Below the pieces are notes generated by a model, which did no database searches, was not told the DNA's origin, and worked only from the letters and a program-made list of their open reading frames with translations. The translations under genes and the position numbers were made by a program. A stretch of 7,880 nt of DNA from Lysobacterales bacterium. GTDB lineage: Bacteria > Pseudomonadota > Gammaproteobacteria > Xanthomonadales > Xanthomonadaceae. Below, piece after piece: positions 1-5,813 of this stretch (positions within the stretch are counted from its first letter, which is position 1; each line of letters starts with the position of its first letter). The stretch covers positions 1 through 7,880 of the forward strand of contig JAGRJX010000319.1 of the NCBI GenBank assembly GCA_020442545.1, written 5' to 3'.

Positions 1-1078
1 CGCGGAAGTAGCGCTCCAGCGGCATTTCCTTGCTGTAACCCATGCCGCCGTGGATCTGGACTGCCTGATGCGTGATCCACATGGCCGCTTCGGAGGCCGT
101 GAGCTTGGCAATCGCGGCCTCGTTACTGAAGCGGCCACCATCCTTCTCGGTCTGGCCCTTCTTCCACGCTGCGCGCAGGGTCAGCAGCGTCGCCGCATCC
201 AGCTTGCACTTCATGTCGGCGATCTTGGCCTGGGTCATCTGGAAGGCACCGATCGGCTGGCCGAAGGCCTTGCGGTCACGCACGTACTCCAGCGTGGCCT
301 CGTAGGCGGCGCGGGCGATGCCCAGTGCCTGCGAGGCGATACCGATGCGGCCGGCGTCGAGCACACCCATGGCGATCTTGAAGCCGTGACCCTCGTCGCC
401 GAGCAGTTCTTCGGGCGCGACCACGTAATCCTCGAACTCGATCTCGCAGGTCGCCGAGGCGCGGATGCCGAGCTTGGGCTCGGTCTTGCCGCGATGGAAG
501 CCGGGCTTGGTGGTGTCGATCATGAAGGCACTGATTCCGCGCGCGCCTTTGTCCGGCTCGGTCATGGCGAACAGCACGATGTATCTGGCGACCGGGCCCG
601 AGGTGATCCAGCTTTTCTTGCCGTTGACGACGAAACTGCCGTCATCCTGCTTCACGGCCCGGCAGCGCATGGCCGTGGCATCGGAGCCGGACTGCGGCTC
701 GGTCAGCGCGAAGGCACCGATTTCCTTGCCCTCGGCAATGGCACGCACGTACTTCTGCTTCTGCTCCTCAGTGCCGAACTTGAGGATGCCGTTGCAGAAC
801 AGCGAGTTGTTCACCGACATGATGGTGCTGTGCGCGGCATCGGCGGCGGCCACCTCGACCATGGCCAGCACGTAGCTGATCGGGTCCATGCCGGCGCCGC
901 CGTACTCGGCCGGCACCTCAATGCCCATCAGGCCGTTTTCGCCCAGGGTGCGGATGTTGTCGAGCGGAAATTCGCCCGTGGCGTCGTGGTGTTCGGCACT
1001 CGGCGCAATGACCTCGCCGGCGATACGCCGCGCGACGTCCTGAATCATCAGCTGTTCTTCGGTGAAGGAAAAATCCAT
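1..1078 (-). CDS. Acyl-CoA dehydrogenase, short-chain type (C-terminus cut by window edge)
   Basis: FAD flavoenzyme that introduces the alpha,beta double bond into an acyl-CoA and passes electrons to electron-transfer flavoprotein; cytoplasmic, in beta-oxidation or branched-chain amino acid breakdown. The 359 visible codons start at an ATG (MDFSFTEEQ), a typical family start. The N-terminal helical domain is followed by the first family signature, ALTEPQSGSDA, at residues 124-134, then the beta domain. The C-terminal helical domain carries DAGRIGIASQALGIARAAYE at about 241-260, RKAFGQPIGAFQ at 269-280 and the second signature QIHGGMGYSKEMPLERYFR at 341-359. The segment that normally bears the catalytic glutamate (YEGTSEIQ type) lies just beyond position 1, so about 25-30 residues are missing by cropping only. 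Residues 82-110 (HSTIMSVNNSLFCNGI, then FGTEEQKQKY) resemble butyryl/short-chain enzymes, but chain-length specificity is inferred. No strong Shine-Dalgarno is seen. The gene lies 130 bases downstream of the SGNH gene and probably has its own promoter. Confidence 0.95.
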   Translation of the reverse strand, partial: MDFSFTEEQLMIQDVARRIAGEVIAPSAEHHDATGEFPLDNIRTLGENGLMGIEVPAEYGGAGMDPISYVLAMVEVAAADAAHSTIMSVNNSLFCNGILKFGTEEQKQKYVRAIAEGKEIGAFALTEPQSGSDATAMRCRAVKQDDGSFVVNGKKSWITSGPVARYIVLFAMTEPDKGARGISAFMIDTTKPGFHRGKTEPKLGIRASATCEIEFEDYVVAPEELLGDEGHGFKIAMGVLDAGRIGIASQALGIARAAYEATLEYVRDRKAFGQPIGAFQMTQAKIADMKCKLDAATLLTLRAAWKKGQTEKDGGRFSNEAAIAKLTASEAAMWITHQAVQIHGGMGYSKEMPLERYFR

Positions 1079-1104
1079 GCAGTATCTCGAACTGGGGGAA
1101 CCGT

Positions 1105-1122
1105 CGTCGGTCACGTCCGACG
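1105..1122. repeat. Short inverted repeat upstream of the acyl-CoA dehydrogenase
   Basis: CGTCGG (1105-1110) and its reverse complement CCGACG (1117-1122) flank TCACGT. It could be a small operator or a leader hairpin. A perfect 6-base palindrome is frequent by chance in GC-rich DNA, so support is weak; its place just downstream of the candidate -10 is the only extra argument. Confidence 0.3.
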
Positions 1123-1150
1123 CCAAGGCGGCATTGTAATCGCTCCCGCA

Positions 1151-1178
1151 CTTTCTCGCCGATGCTTTCTCGCCGATG
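1151..1178. repeat. Perfect 14-base tandem duplication
   Basis: CTTTCTCGCCGATG occurs twice back to back (1151-1164 and 1165-1178) with no mismatch. It lies in non-coding DNA upstream of the acyl-CoA dehydrogenase, across the place where a -35 or activator site would sit relative to the candidate -10 at 1133-1138. It may be a slippage duplication or a pair of direct-repeat protein binding sites spaced 14 bases apart. The repeat itself is certain; its function is unknown. Confidence 0.85.
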
Positions 1179-1208
1179 CAGTGAATTCGCGCGCACCCGA
1201 CCCTTGCT

Positions 1209-2249
1209 TCAGCGGGCGACGTGGCGATCCGGGTCGAGCAGCCCCGATACCAGGAGGGCGTCACCAAGCGCGAGCGTCAGCCGGGCCCGGTCTTCCGCTG
1301 CGACGTGTGAAAAGTCCGGAAAATCAAGACCCTGCATTTGCGGCACATCGAAACCATCCAGTAGATGGATGCCGGAAACCCTGCCGAATGCGTCCCAATA
1401 GAGTCTGTCGTCGTACTGTTCGGCCTCGATGGACCTCAGGGCCTCGGCAACCGGCGGACGGAAGAAGACCACTTTCCCACCGCGGGACTGGATCGCGTGT
1501 ACCCAGGTAGTGACTACATCCAGGTCCGCAAGCCATTGGTCGGGAGTTGGCCCACCGGCCTCGAGCTTCTCACGGGCAATATTGATGAACCATTGGCCGT
1601 AGGCCGCAAGATCGCCAATCCGGGAAAAGCGGATCCGGCCATTTCGGCGTGAATCAATCCAGGCAACCGGCAGCGTCGCCGACTGACCTGCGTGCCAGCG
1701 TTCGAGTACTGGCCGCCAACCCAGATCCGGCATGCCAAGGACCGAAAGCTGCTGCCAACCCGTCAGCAGCAGGCGATGCAGTCGCCAATTCGGGGTCCAC
1801 TGTTGGTGGAAGTAGTCCACCCAGGGCTTCTGCATGTCGAAATACGTCGGTCGCAGGCCATCGGTGTCCACATCGCAGATCACCAGTCCGCGGAACGTCT
1901 CATCGGATGCAAGATCACGTAGCGTTGCCATCGGGTGATGACCGTTGACGGAGAGCATCACTGGCCGCGTGGCCGGAAATGCCGTCCGCCAGGTGTCAAG
2001 GTCAATCCCGTAGGCGCTGCGCGATGCACCGATGAATACCACCGGCATGGCGCCGGATTCATCCACCCGGCTACGCTCCTGTGCCCAGAGCTGGCGCGAG
2101 TCCACTACCTCGGGCAAGAAACCCCGCGACCGCCAGAAATGATCGATCATCACCAGCGCCAGCACGGCGAGAATGATGGCAGCCAGCCACACCCGACCCA
2201 GTCGCGCGCGACAGGTGATGCGCTCAGAACTGGAAATAGATGAATGCAT
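1209..2249 (-). CDS. Membrane-anchored SGNH-hydrolase-like protein, partner of the MBOAT acyltransferase
   Basis: Probable extracytoplasmic acyl-transfer or esterase partner of the adjacent MBOAT protein, in the general manner of AlgJ/AlgX, DltD and PatB. The 346-residue protein has a cytoplasmic N-terminus with arginines, one hydrophobic segment at about 19-36, and a soluble domain that should lie in the periplasm. SGNH-fold landmarks are visible: a strand ending in GASRS at 74-78 (Ser76 is the candidate nucleophile), a VNGHHP stretch at 101-106, and a C-terminal DFSH at 312-315 that fits the family's Asp-x-x-His (Asp312, His315). The ATG start lies 26 bases inside the MBOAT gene and has GGAG with a 6-base spacer, so translational coupling is likely. 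Homology is judged by motifs and context only; overall sequence resembles no single named member, and acyl substrate and acceptor are unknown. Confidence 0.82.
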   Translation of the reverse strand: MHSSISSSERITCRARLGRVWLAAIILAVLALVMIDHFWRSRGFLPEVVDSRQLWAQERSRVDESGAMPVVFIGASRSAYGIDLDTWRTAFPATRPVMLSVNGHHPMATLRDLASDETFRGLVICDVDTDGLRPTYFDMQKPWVDYFHQQWTPNWRLHRLLLTGWQQLSVLGMPDLGWRPVLERWHAGQSATLPVAWIDSRRNGRIRFSRIGDLAAYGQWFINIAREKLEAGGPTPDQWLADLDVVTTWVHAIQSRGGKVVFFRPPVAEALRSIEAEQYDDRLYWDAFGRVSGIHLLDGFDVPQMQGLDFPDFSHVAAEDRARLTLALGDALLVSGLLDPDRHVAR

Positions 2250-3630
2250 GATTGTCTCCAGGGCTGAGTACGATCAGCACGATCAGCGCAGCAAGAACGG
2301 TTGCAAGCAACCCGTCCGGGGTTCGCGCCAGCAGTTCATCGATCCCGTCGTCGCGCGCCAGCCATTGCACCGCCAGCATCAGGACGAAGGTTGCCAGTAC
2401 CAGCAGTCCGCCCAGGTCCGGCCGGGACCAGGTGCCACCCAGGGCGGAGAGCATGGCACCGGTACTGGCGGCATCCGGCGCACGGAACGGCACCCAAAGC
2501 AGCACCACGCAGGCGAGCGTCAGTCCTCCCCACGCCAGCCGTGACAGTCGGTGTGCCGCCCGTCCAGCGGTTGCCCGACCGCCAACCACCTGACGCTCAA
2601 GCGCCAGGAGCACACCGTGTGCGCCGCCCCACAGCACGAAGTTCCAGCCAGCGCCATGCCAGAGGCCACCGAGCAGCATGGTGATGAAGAGATTGCGAAC
2701 CGTTGCGAGCCTCCCTCCCCGGCCACCGCCCAGTGGGATGTAGAGGTAGTCCCGGAGCCATGTCGACAGGCTGATATGCCAGCGGCGCCAGAAGTCCCGG
2801 AATCCGATGGCGGCGTAGGGGTTCATGAAGTTGCGCGGAAGCTCGAAGCCGAGGCAACGCGCGGCGCCGATCGCACAACACGAATACCCGGCAAAGTCAC
2901 AGAATATCTGCCCGGCAAACCCGAGGATGGCAACCAGCGCGGTGGTGGCCGACGCGGTCGACAAGTGCTCCCAGGCTGAATCCACCGGGCCGGCAAACAC
3001 GGTGTCGGCAAGCACGACCTTCTCGAACAGCCCCCAGAGAATCCAGACGCCGCCGGAGCACAGTGCAGCGCGGGACGGCTTCCTCGCCGAAGCCAACTGC
3101 GGTGCGAAAGTCTCGTAACGAACGATCGGGCCCGCGACCAGTTGCGGGAAGAACGCGACGAAAAGGCAGAAATCCCGCAGCGACGCAATCGGTTCCACCT
3201 TCCGTCGATAGACATCAATGGTGTAGGAGAGCGACTGGAAGGTGTAGAACGAGATACCGACCGGCAGCACCAGCGACCACCGCCACGACGGCAGCTCGAT
3301 GCCCAGCGGAAGCAGCATCCAGGCAAGCGTATCGTGCAGGAAAGCGGCGTACTTGAAGAAGGCAAGCACGCCCAGATTGGCGACCAGGCTGACAACCAGC
3401 AATGTCCGCCGGGCAGTCGGCGAACGACGGCCAGACATGGCTCTGGCCAACAGCCAATCGAGAAGGCTGCTGGCGGCAAGCAACAGCACGAACGCCGGGC
3501 TCCATGCGCCATAGAATGCGTAGCTCGCGACCAGCAGCAGGGACTTGCGGGCCGACCAACTGCGCACAGCAGCAGCGGCGGCAACAACCAGTCCGAAAAA
3601 CAGCAGGAAGCTGAGCGAGTCAAACTGCAT
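2224..3630 (-). CDS. MBOAT-family membrane O-acyltransferase (AlgI-like)
   Basis: Polytopic inner-membrane protein that moves acyl (usually acetyl) groups across the membrane for transfer to an extracytoplasmic glycan, normally with an SGNH partner such as the one encoded next. It has 468 residues from ATG 3630, close to the usual AlgI length. Visible motifs are MQFDSLSFLLFF at the N-terminus, LPVGISFYTFQSLSYTIDVYR at 122-142, FFPQLVAGPI at 160-169, NFMNPYAAIGFRDFWRRWH at 267-285 (His285), STWLRDYLYIPLGGGRGG at 289-306, and GGLWHGAGWN at 321-330 with the invariant histidine His325. One unusual point is that the family's DFxGYSDMAIG motif reads DFAGYSCCAIG (245-255), with Cys-Cys replacing Asp-Met. 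An in-frame TTG at 3642 would add four residues; ATG 3630 is preferred because it reproduces the family N-terminus, although neither start has a good Shine-Dalgarno. The gap to the upstream hydroxylase gene is about 35 bases, so co-transcription is likely. Confidence 0.93.
   Translation of the reverse strand: MQFDSLSFLLFFGLVVAAAAAVRSWSARKSLLLVASYAFYGAWSPAFVLLLAASSLLDWLLARAMSGRRSPTARRTLLVVSLVANLGVLAFFKYAAFLHDTLAWMLLPLGIELPSWRWSLVLPVGISFYTFQSLSYTIDVYRRKVEPIASLRDFCLFVAFFPQLVAGPIVRYETFAPQLASARKPSRAALCSGGVWILWGLFEKVVLADTVFAGPVDSAWEHLSTASATTALVAILGFAGQIFCDFAGYSCCAIGAARCLGFELPRNFMNPYAAIGFRDFWRRWHISLSTWLRDYLYIPLGGGRGGRLATVRNLFITMLLGGLWHGAGWNFVLWGGAHGVLLALERQVVGGRATAGRAAHRLSRLAWGGLTLACVVLLWVPFRAPDAASTGAMLSALGGTWSRPDLGGLLVLATFVLMLAVQWLARDDGIDELLARTPDGLLATVLAALIVLIVLSPGDNHAFIYFQF
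2255..2260 (-). promoter_or_regulatory. Ribosome binding site of the SGNH gene, inside the MBOAT gene
   Basis: On the minus strand TGGAGA precedes the ATG at 2249; the GGAG core is six bases from the start codon. It lies within the final codons of the MBOAT gene and favours the overlapping start over in-frame alternatives further down. Confidence 0.7.
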
Positions 3631-3665
3631 TGGTGGTGACAACGGCCCAGGCCGGACCTGGTGTT

Positions 3666-4511
3666 TCAGTGCTTGCGCGGATCATGGTGCGATTTGTCCC
3701 GGTGCCGCCCAAGCATCGCAAGCCAGTCGCGAAATGGAGACAGACTGGATCGAAACACGCCGTTCAGGTCTTCGCCATCATGAAGCCCGGTCGCGGGATA
3801 GGTATTCCGGTCCGGGCGGCAATAGGTGCCGAACAGCAGATCAAAAATCGGGAAGAATGCTGCGAAGTTGCGGTCGGCATGCTCCGGCAGACGGGAGTGG
3901 TGGATTCGGTGCAGCTGCGGGCCGCAAAGGACTGGAGTAAGCGGACCCAGCGGCAGTCGCACATTGAGGTGGATGACGTATCCCCAGAGCAGGAAGAACG
4001 ACCACAACCACGCGATGGTCATGGGTCGCTGCTGGAACAGCAGGCCGATCGGAAGCCACATCGCAAACACGCGAAACGGCTCCTCAAGCCAGTGATGACG
4101 ACTGCTGGTGGTGATGTTCAGCGATGTTTCGGAGTGATGAAGCTTGTGCTGCGCCCACAGCGCGGGCACCAGGTGCTGGGCGCGATGAAACCAGTAGTAG
4201 AAGAAATCCATGATCAGCAGGAACACCAGCACCTGCCCCAGCTGCCCCGCGAACCCATCAGGAAACTCGACCGGAATCGCGACACCCCATTGTTCGATCC
4301 AGGGTCGAATGAGTGCCATCAGTGATGGGGCCAGCAGATTGGTCAGCAGAAGAAAGATGACCGTATAGAGAATGTTGAAGCCCACGTGTTTCAGAGGCTG
4401 CCCGCCTTCCGCCGGAAGCAGTGATTCAACCGCCAGACCGGCACAGAAGATCACGCAGATCAGCTGAAATTGCTGCCAGCTGCTGGAAAGCGCATCGAGA
4501 AGATATGACAT
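3666..4511 (-). CDS. Sterol desaturase/fatty acid hydroxylase superfamily membrane protein
   Basis: Integral-membrane non-heme di-iron oxygenase that would hydroxylate or desaturate a lipid or alkyl chain using O2. It has 281 residues from ATG 4511; an ATG at 4526 would add MCCRS. Hydrophobic segments lie near 13-29, 45-70, 90-108 and 150-180. The histidine clusters are present: HRAQH (His109, His113), HKLHH (His122, His125, His126) and HRIHH (His201, His204, His205), with an additional membrane His181. The block NFAAFFPIFDLLFGTY at 215-230 is typical of bacterial PF04116 proteins. The iron ligands look complete, so the enzyme should be active. Neither start has a clear Shine-Dalgarno; 4511 is chosen because MSYLLDALS is a more usual N-terminus than one beginning MCCRS. 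It is the first gene of the minus-strand set, about 35 bases ahead of the MBOAT gene. Substrate is unknown; bacterial members act on ornithine lipids, fatty acyl chains and sterols, among others. Confidence 0.9.
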   Translation of the reverse strand: MSYLLDALSSSWQQFQLICVIFCAGLAVESLLPAEGGQPLKHVGFNILYTVIFLLLTNLLAPSLMALIRPWIEQWGVAIPVEFPDGFAGQLGQVLVFLLIMDFFYYWFHRAQHLVPALWAQHKLHHSETSLNITTSSRHHWLEEPFRVFAMWLPIGLLFQQRPMTIAWLWSFFLLWGYVIHLNVRLPLGPLTPVLCGPQLHRIHHSRLPEHADRNFAAFFPIFDLLFGTYCRPDRNTYPATGLHDGEDLNGVFRSSLSPFRDWLAMLGRHRDKSHHDPRKH

Positions 4512-4526
4512 GGAGCGACAACACAT

Positions 4527-4613
4527 GTCCGGAATCCGGGTTGGCGCAGTCTACAATAGCGGGCCCGTTTCACCAGAGATCGTCATCCCCTTGCCCATCC
4601 CCGAGAGAACGAC
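4527..4613. promoter_or_regulatory. Divergent promoter region between the hydroxylase and acyltransferase-3 genes
   Basis: The gap must hold the promoters for both directions. TACAAT (4552-4557, plus strand) is a 5/6 -10 match and would give the acyltransferase gene a leader of about 50 bases. The same hexamer read on the minus strand is TATTGT, a possible -10 for the hydroxylase operon. No convincing -35 is found for either direction. GAGAG at 4603-4607 is a plausible Shine-Dalgarno for ATG 4614, with a 6-base spacer. The region call rests on gene orientation; the individual elements are weak. Confidence 0.4.
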
Positions 4614-5756
4614 ATGATGCGAGGTCACGTCCTCGGGCTGGACCTGGTCCGGGCACTGGCTGTCCTGATGGTGCTCATCACCCACGCCAGCTTTCTGTTC
4701 GTTCCCGTAGTCGCCGATCTTTCCACCTTTGAGCCGTGGCTGCTGCCCGGGCAGCTCGGGGTCGAACTCTTCTTCGTATTGAGCGGATTCCTCATCGGCG
4801 ACATGCTGATCAGCGAGGCGCAGGCCGGTCGGCTTGACCTGCGTCGCTTCTGGCTTCGGCGGTGGCTGAGAACGCTGCCGAACTACTACCTCTTTCTGAT
4901 ATTGAATCTGCTGCTGGTTCGCTGGCTGGAGGGCGCCTGGCCAGGAGTCTGGGACTACGCCGTGTTCGCCCAGAATCTGGCGTGGCCCACGCAGGCCTTC
5001 TATCAGGAGTCGTGGAGCCTCGCGGTGGAAGAAATATTCTACCTGGCCGCGCCATTGCTGATCGTGATTGGCCAAGGCCGTATCGGGCGCGCGCTGCGAA
5101 ACGCCGGCTGTTCGCCGACCGGCCTGATCATACTGGCGATTGCCGTCTTCACCCTGGTCCGGCTCTTGTACGTACTGCAGGTCGGTCCGTCGTGGGATGA
5201 GGGTGTGCGCAAGGTCGTCGTCGCGCGCCTCGACGCCATTGCCTACGGCGTCGTCGCCATCCTCATGGTGCGCCGATTCAAACCCGGCTCACGCGCTGTC
5301 GTCGCGGTCGCTGCGGGAGGCGTCGCCGGGCTGATGATCTGCGCATGGATGTACCTGAACCTCCCGCGTGACAGCAGTCTCATGGCGCGCACGCTGCTCT
5401 TCAATCTGATGCCGGCCAGTTTTGCGGCAATGCTCCCGATGGCGGCGCGCTGGCAAGGCCATCGATTGCCATCGGGTATCAGGACTACCATCACCCGGCT
5501 CGCGCTGTGGTCCTACGCGCTCTATGTATCGCATGCGTTGCTCCTGCGCATCCTCGTGGGAGCGCTCGGCTGGCACGGCCGGAGTACCGCCGAATGCTTG
5601 CTCCAGGCCGTGCTGTTCTGTGCGCTGGCCATATTGCTCTGTGCCGCGGTCTACCAGTGTTTTGAGCGCCCCTGGCTGGCGCTTCGCGACAGGATCGCAC
5701 CAAGGATACGACCGGGGAATCAAGCCAGCTCCGCGGTACAGTCGATGACACCTTGA
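4614..5756 (+). CDS. Acyltransferase-3 family integral membrane protein (OafA/YrhL-like)
   Basis: Polytopic inner-membrane acyltransferase that O-acylates a glycan or lipid-linked sugar exported to the cell envelope. The 380-residue protein is almost entirely hydrophobic helices, with no fused SGNH domain at the C-terminus, so it is the short form of the family. Diagnostic sequence is GLDLVRALAVLMVLITHA at 8-25, giving the Arg-x10-His pair Arg13/His24 thought to be catalytic; GVELFFVLSGFLIG at 49-62; FWLRRWLRTLPNYY at 79-92; and SWSLAVEEIFYL at 133-144. The C-terminal FERPW motif is also typical. ATG 4614 is supported by GAGAG six bases upstream; a second ATG follows immediately. It is divergent from the hydroxylase/MBOAT/SGNH genes, which suggests a shared role in envelope modification, but the acceptor cannot be deduced. 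No terminator is seen after its stop, so some readthrough into sahR is possible. Confidence 0.93.
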   Translation: MMRGHVLGLDLVRALAVLMVLITHASFLFVPVVADLSTFEPWLLPGQLGVELFFVLSGFLIGDMLISEAQAGRLDLRRFWLRRWLRTLPNYYLFLILNLLLVRWLEGAWPGVWDYAVFAQNLAWPTQAFYQESWSLAVEEIFYLAAPLLIVIGQGRIGRALRNAGCSPTGLIILAIAVFTLVRLLYVLQVGPSWDEGVRKVVVARLDAIAYGVVAILMVRRFKPGSRAVVAVAAGGVAGLMICAWMYLNLPRDSSLMARTLLFNLMPASFAAMLPMAARWQGHRLPSGIRTTITRLALWSYALYVSHALLLRILVGALGWHGRSTAECLLQAVLFCALAILLCAAVYQCFERPWLALRDRIAPRIRPGNQASSAVQSMTP

Positions 5757-5781
5757 CCTGCCGACGGTCGCGGCCTACCCT
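5753..5781 (+). promoter_or_regulatory. Candidate sigma-70 promoter of the sahR-metH operon
   Basis: TTGACC (5753-5758; 5/6 match to the -35 consensus) is followed after exactly 17 bases by TACCCT (5776-5781; 3/6, keeping the first two bases and the final T of a -10). The -35 overlaps the stop codon of the acyltransferase-3 gene. Transcription would begin near 5788, giving a leader of about 26 bases. The weak -10 is covered by the left arm of an inverted repeat, as expected for a repressed promoter. Confidence 0.5.
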
Positions 5782-5810
5782 TTCATCTTTGCATCCCGAT
5801 GAAAGGATAG
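5775..5810. promoter_or_regulatory. Inverted repeat, probable SahR operator
   Basis: CTACCCTTTCATC (5775-5787) and GATGAAAGGATAG (5798-5810) are reverse complements at 12 of 13 positions, with a perfect 9-base core CCTTTCATC/GATGAAAGG and a 10-base spacer. The arm centres are about 23 bases apart, so both lie on roughly the same face of the helix, as for a dimeric winged-helix repressor. The left arm overlaps the candidate -10 and the right arm overlaps the AAGGA ribosome binding site. A nested CATC-CC-GATG palindrome (5792-5801) shares the right arm. Because the left arm lies upstream of the inferred transcript start, the repeat is better explained as a DNA operator than as an RNA hairpin. 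Binding by SahR is inferred from position and not known for this sequence. Confidence 0.6.
5803..5807 (+). promoter_or_regulatory. Ribosome binding site that fixes the GTG start of sahR
   Basis: AAGGA lies six bases before GTG 5814. It supports this non-ATG start, which also gives the natural beginning of the ArsR-type domain. The site lies inside the right arm of the inverted repeat. Confidence 0.7.
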
Positions 5811-5813
5811 ATC

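Larger units (their letters stand above)
1079..1208 (-). promoter_or_regulatory. Upstream region of the acyl-CoA dehydrogenase, candidate promoter
   Basis: This 130-base gap separates the SGNH gene stop from the dehydrogenase ATG. Read on the minus strand it contains TACAAT (1138 to 1133), a 5/6 match to a sigma-70 -10 box, which would give a leader of roughly 48 bases. No convincing -35 hexamer lies 16-18 bases further up; that position is occupied by a tandem 14-base repeat. A 6-base inverted repeat, CGTCGG/CCGACG with a 6-base spacer, spans 1105-1122, near or just after the inferred transcription start. No U-tract terminator is visible after the SGNH gene. The promoter call is an inference from one hexamer and spacing. 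Confidence 0.3.

Noticed and set aside
50..1510. Open frame of 486 codons on the plus strand
   Set aside because: It lies antisense to the acyl-CoA dehydrogenase and part of the SGNH gene, has no recognisable motif and low-complexity Gly/Ala/Arg-rich composition. It is a GC-rich shadow of the minus-strand genes.
2823..3623. Second minus-strand frame of 266 codons inside the MBOAT gene
   Set aside because: It is the alternative frame of the MBOAT gene, rich in Arg/Ser/Cys, with none of the expected domain features.
3630..3642. TTG start for the MBOAT gene four codons upstream of the ATG
   Set aside because: It adds residues not typical of the family and has no better Shine-Dalgarno; the ATG at 3630 gives the usual N-terminus.
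3647..3661. CCAGG/CCTGG mini-hairpin between the hydroxylase and MBOAT genes
   Set aside because: A 5-base stem in GC-rich DNA with no T-run is expected by chance; it is neither a terminator nor a clear operator.
5775..5810. Rho-independent terminator after the acyltransferase-3 gene
   Set aside because: The stem is not followed by a T-tract, the spacer is 10 bases and AT-containing arms overlap the next gene's ribosome binding site.
5757..5813. SAH or SAM riboswitch upstream of sahR-metH
   Set aside because: The gap is only 57 bases and the inferred leader about 26 bases, too short for the known aptamers, and only one simple inverted repeat is present. A protein operator explains it better.
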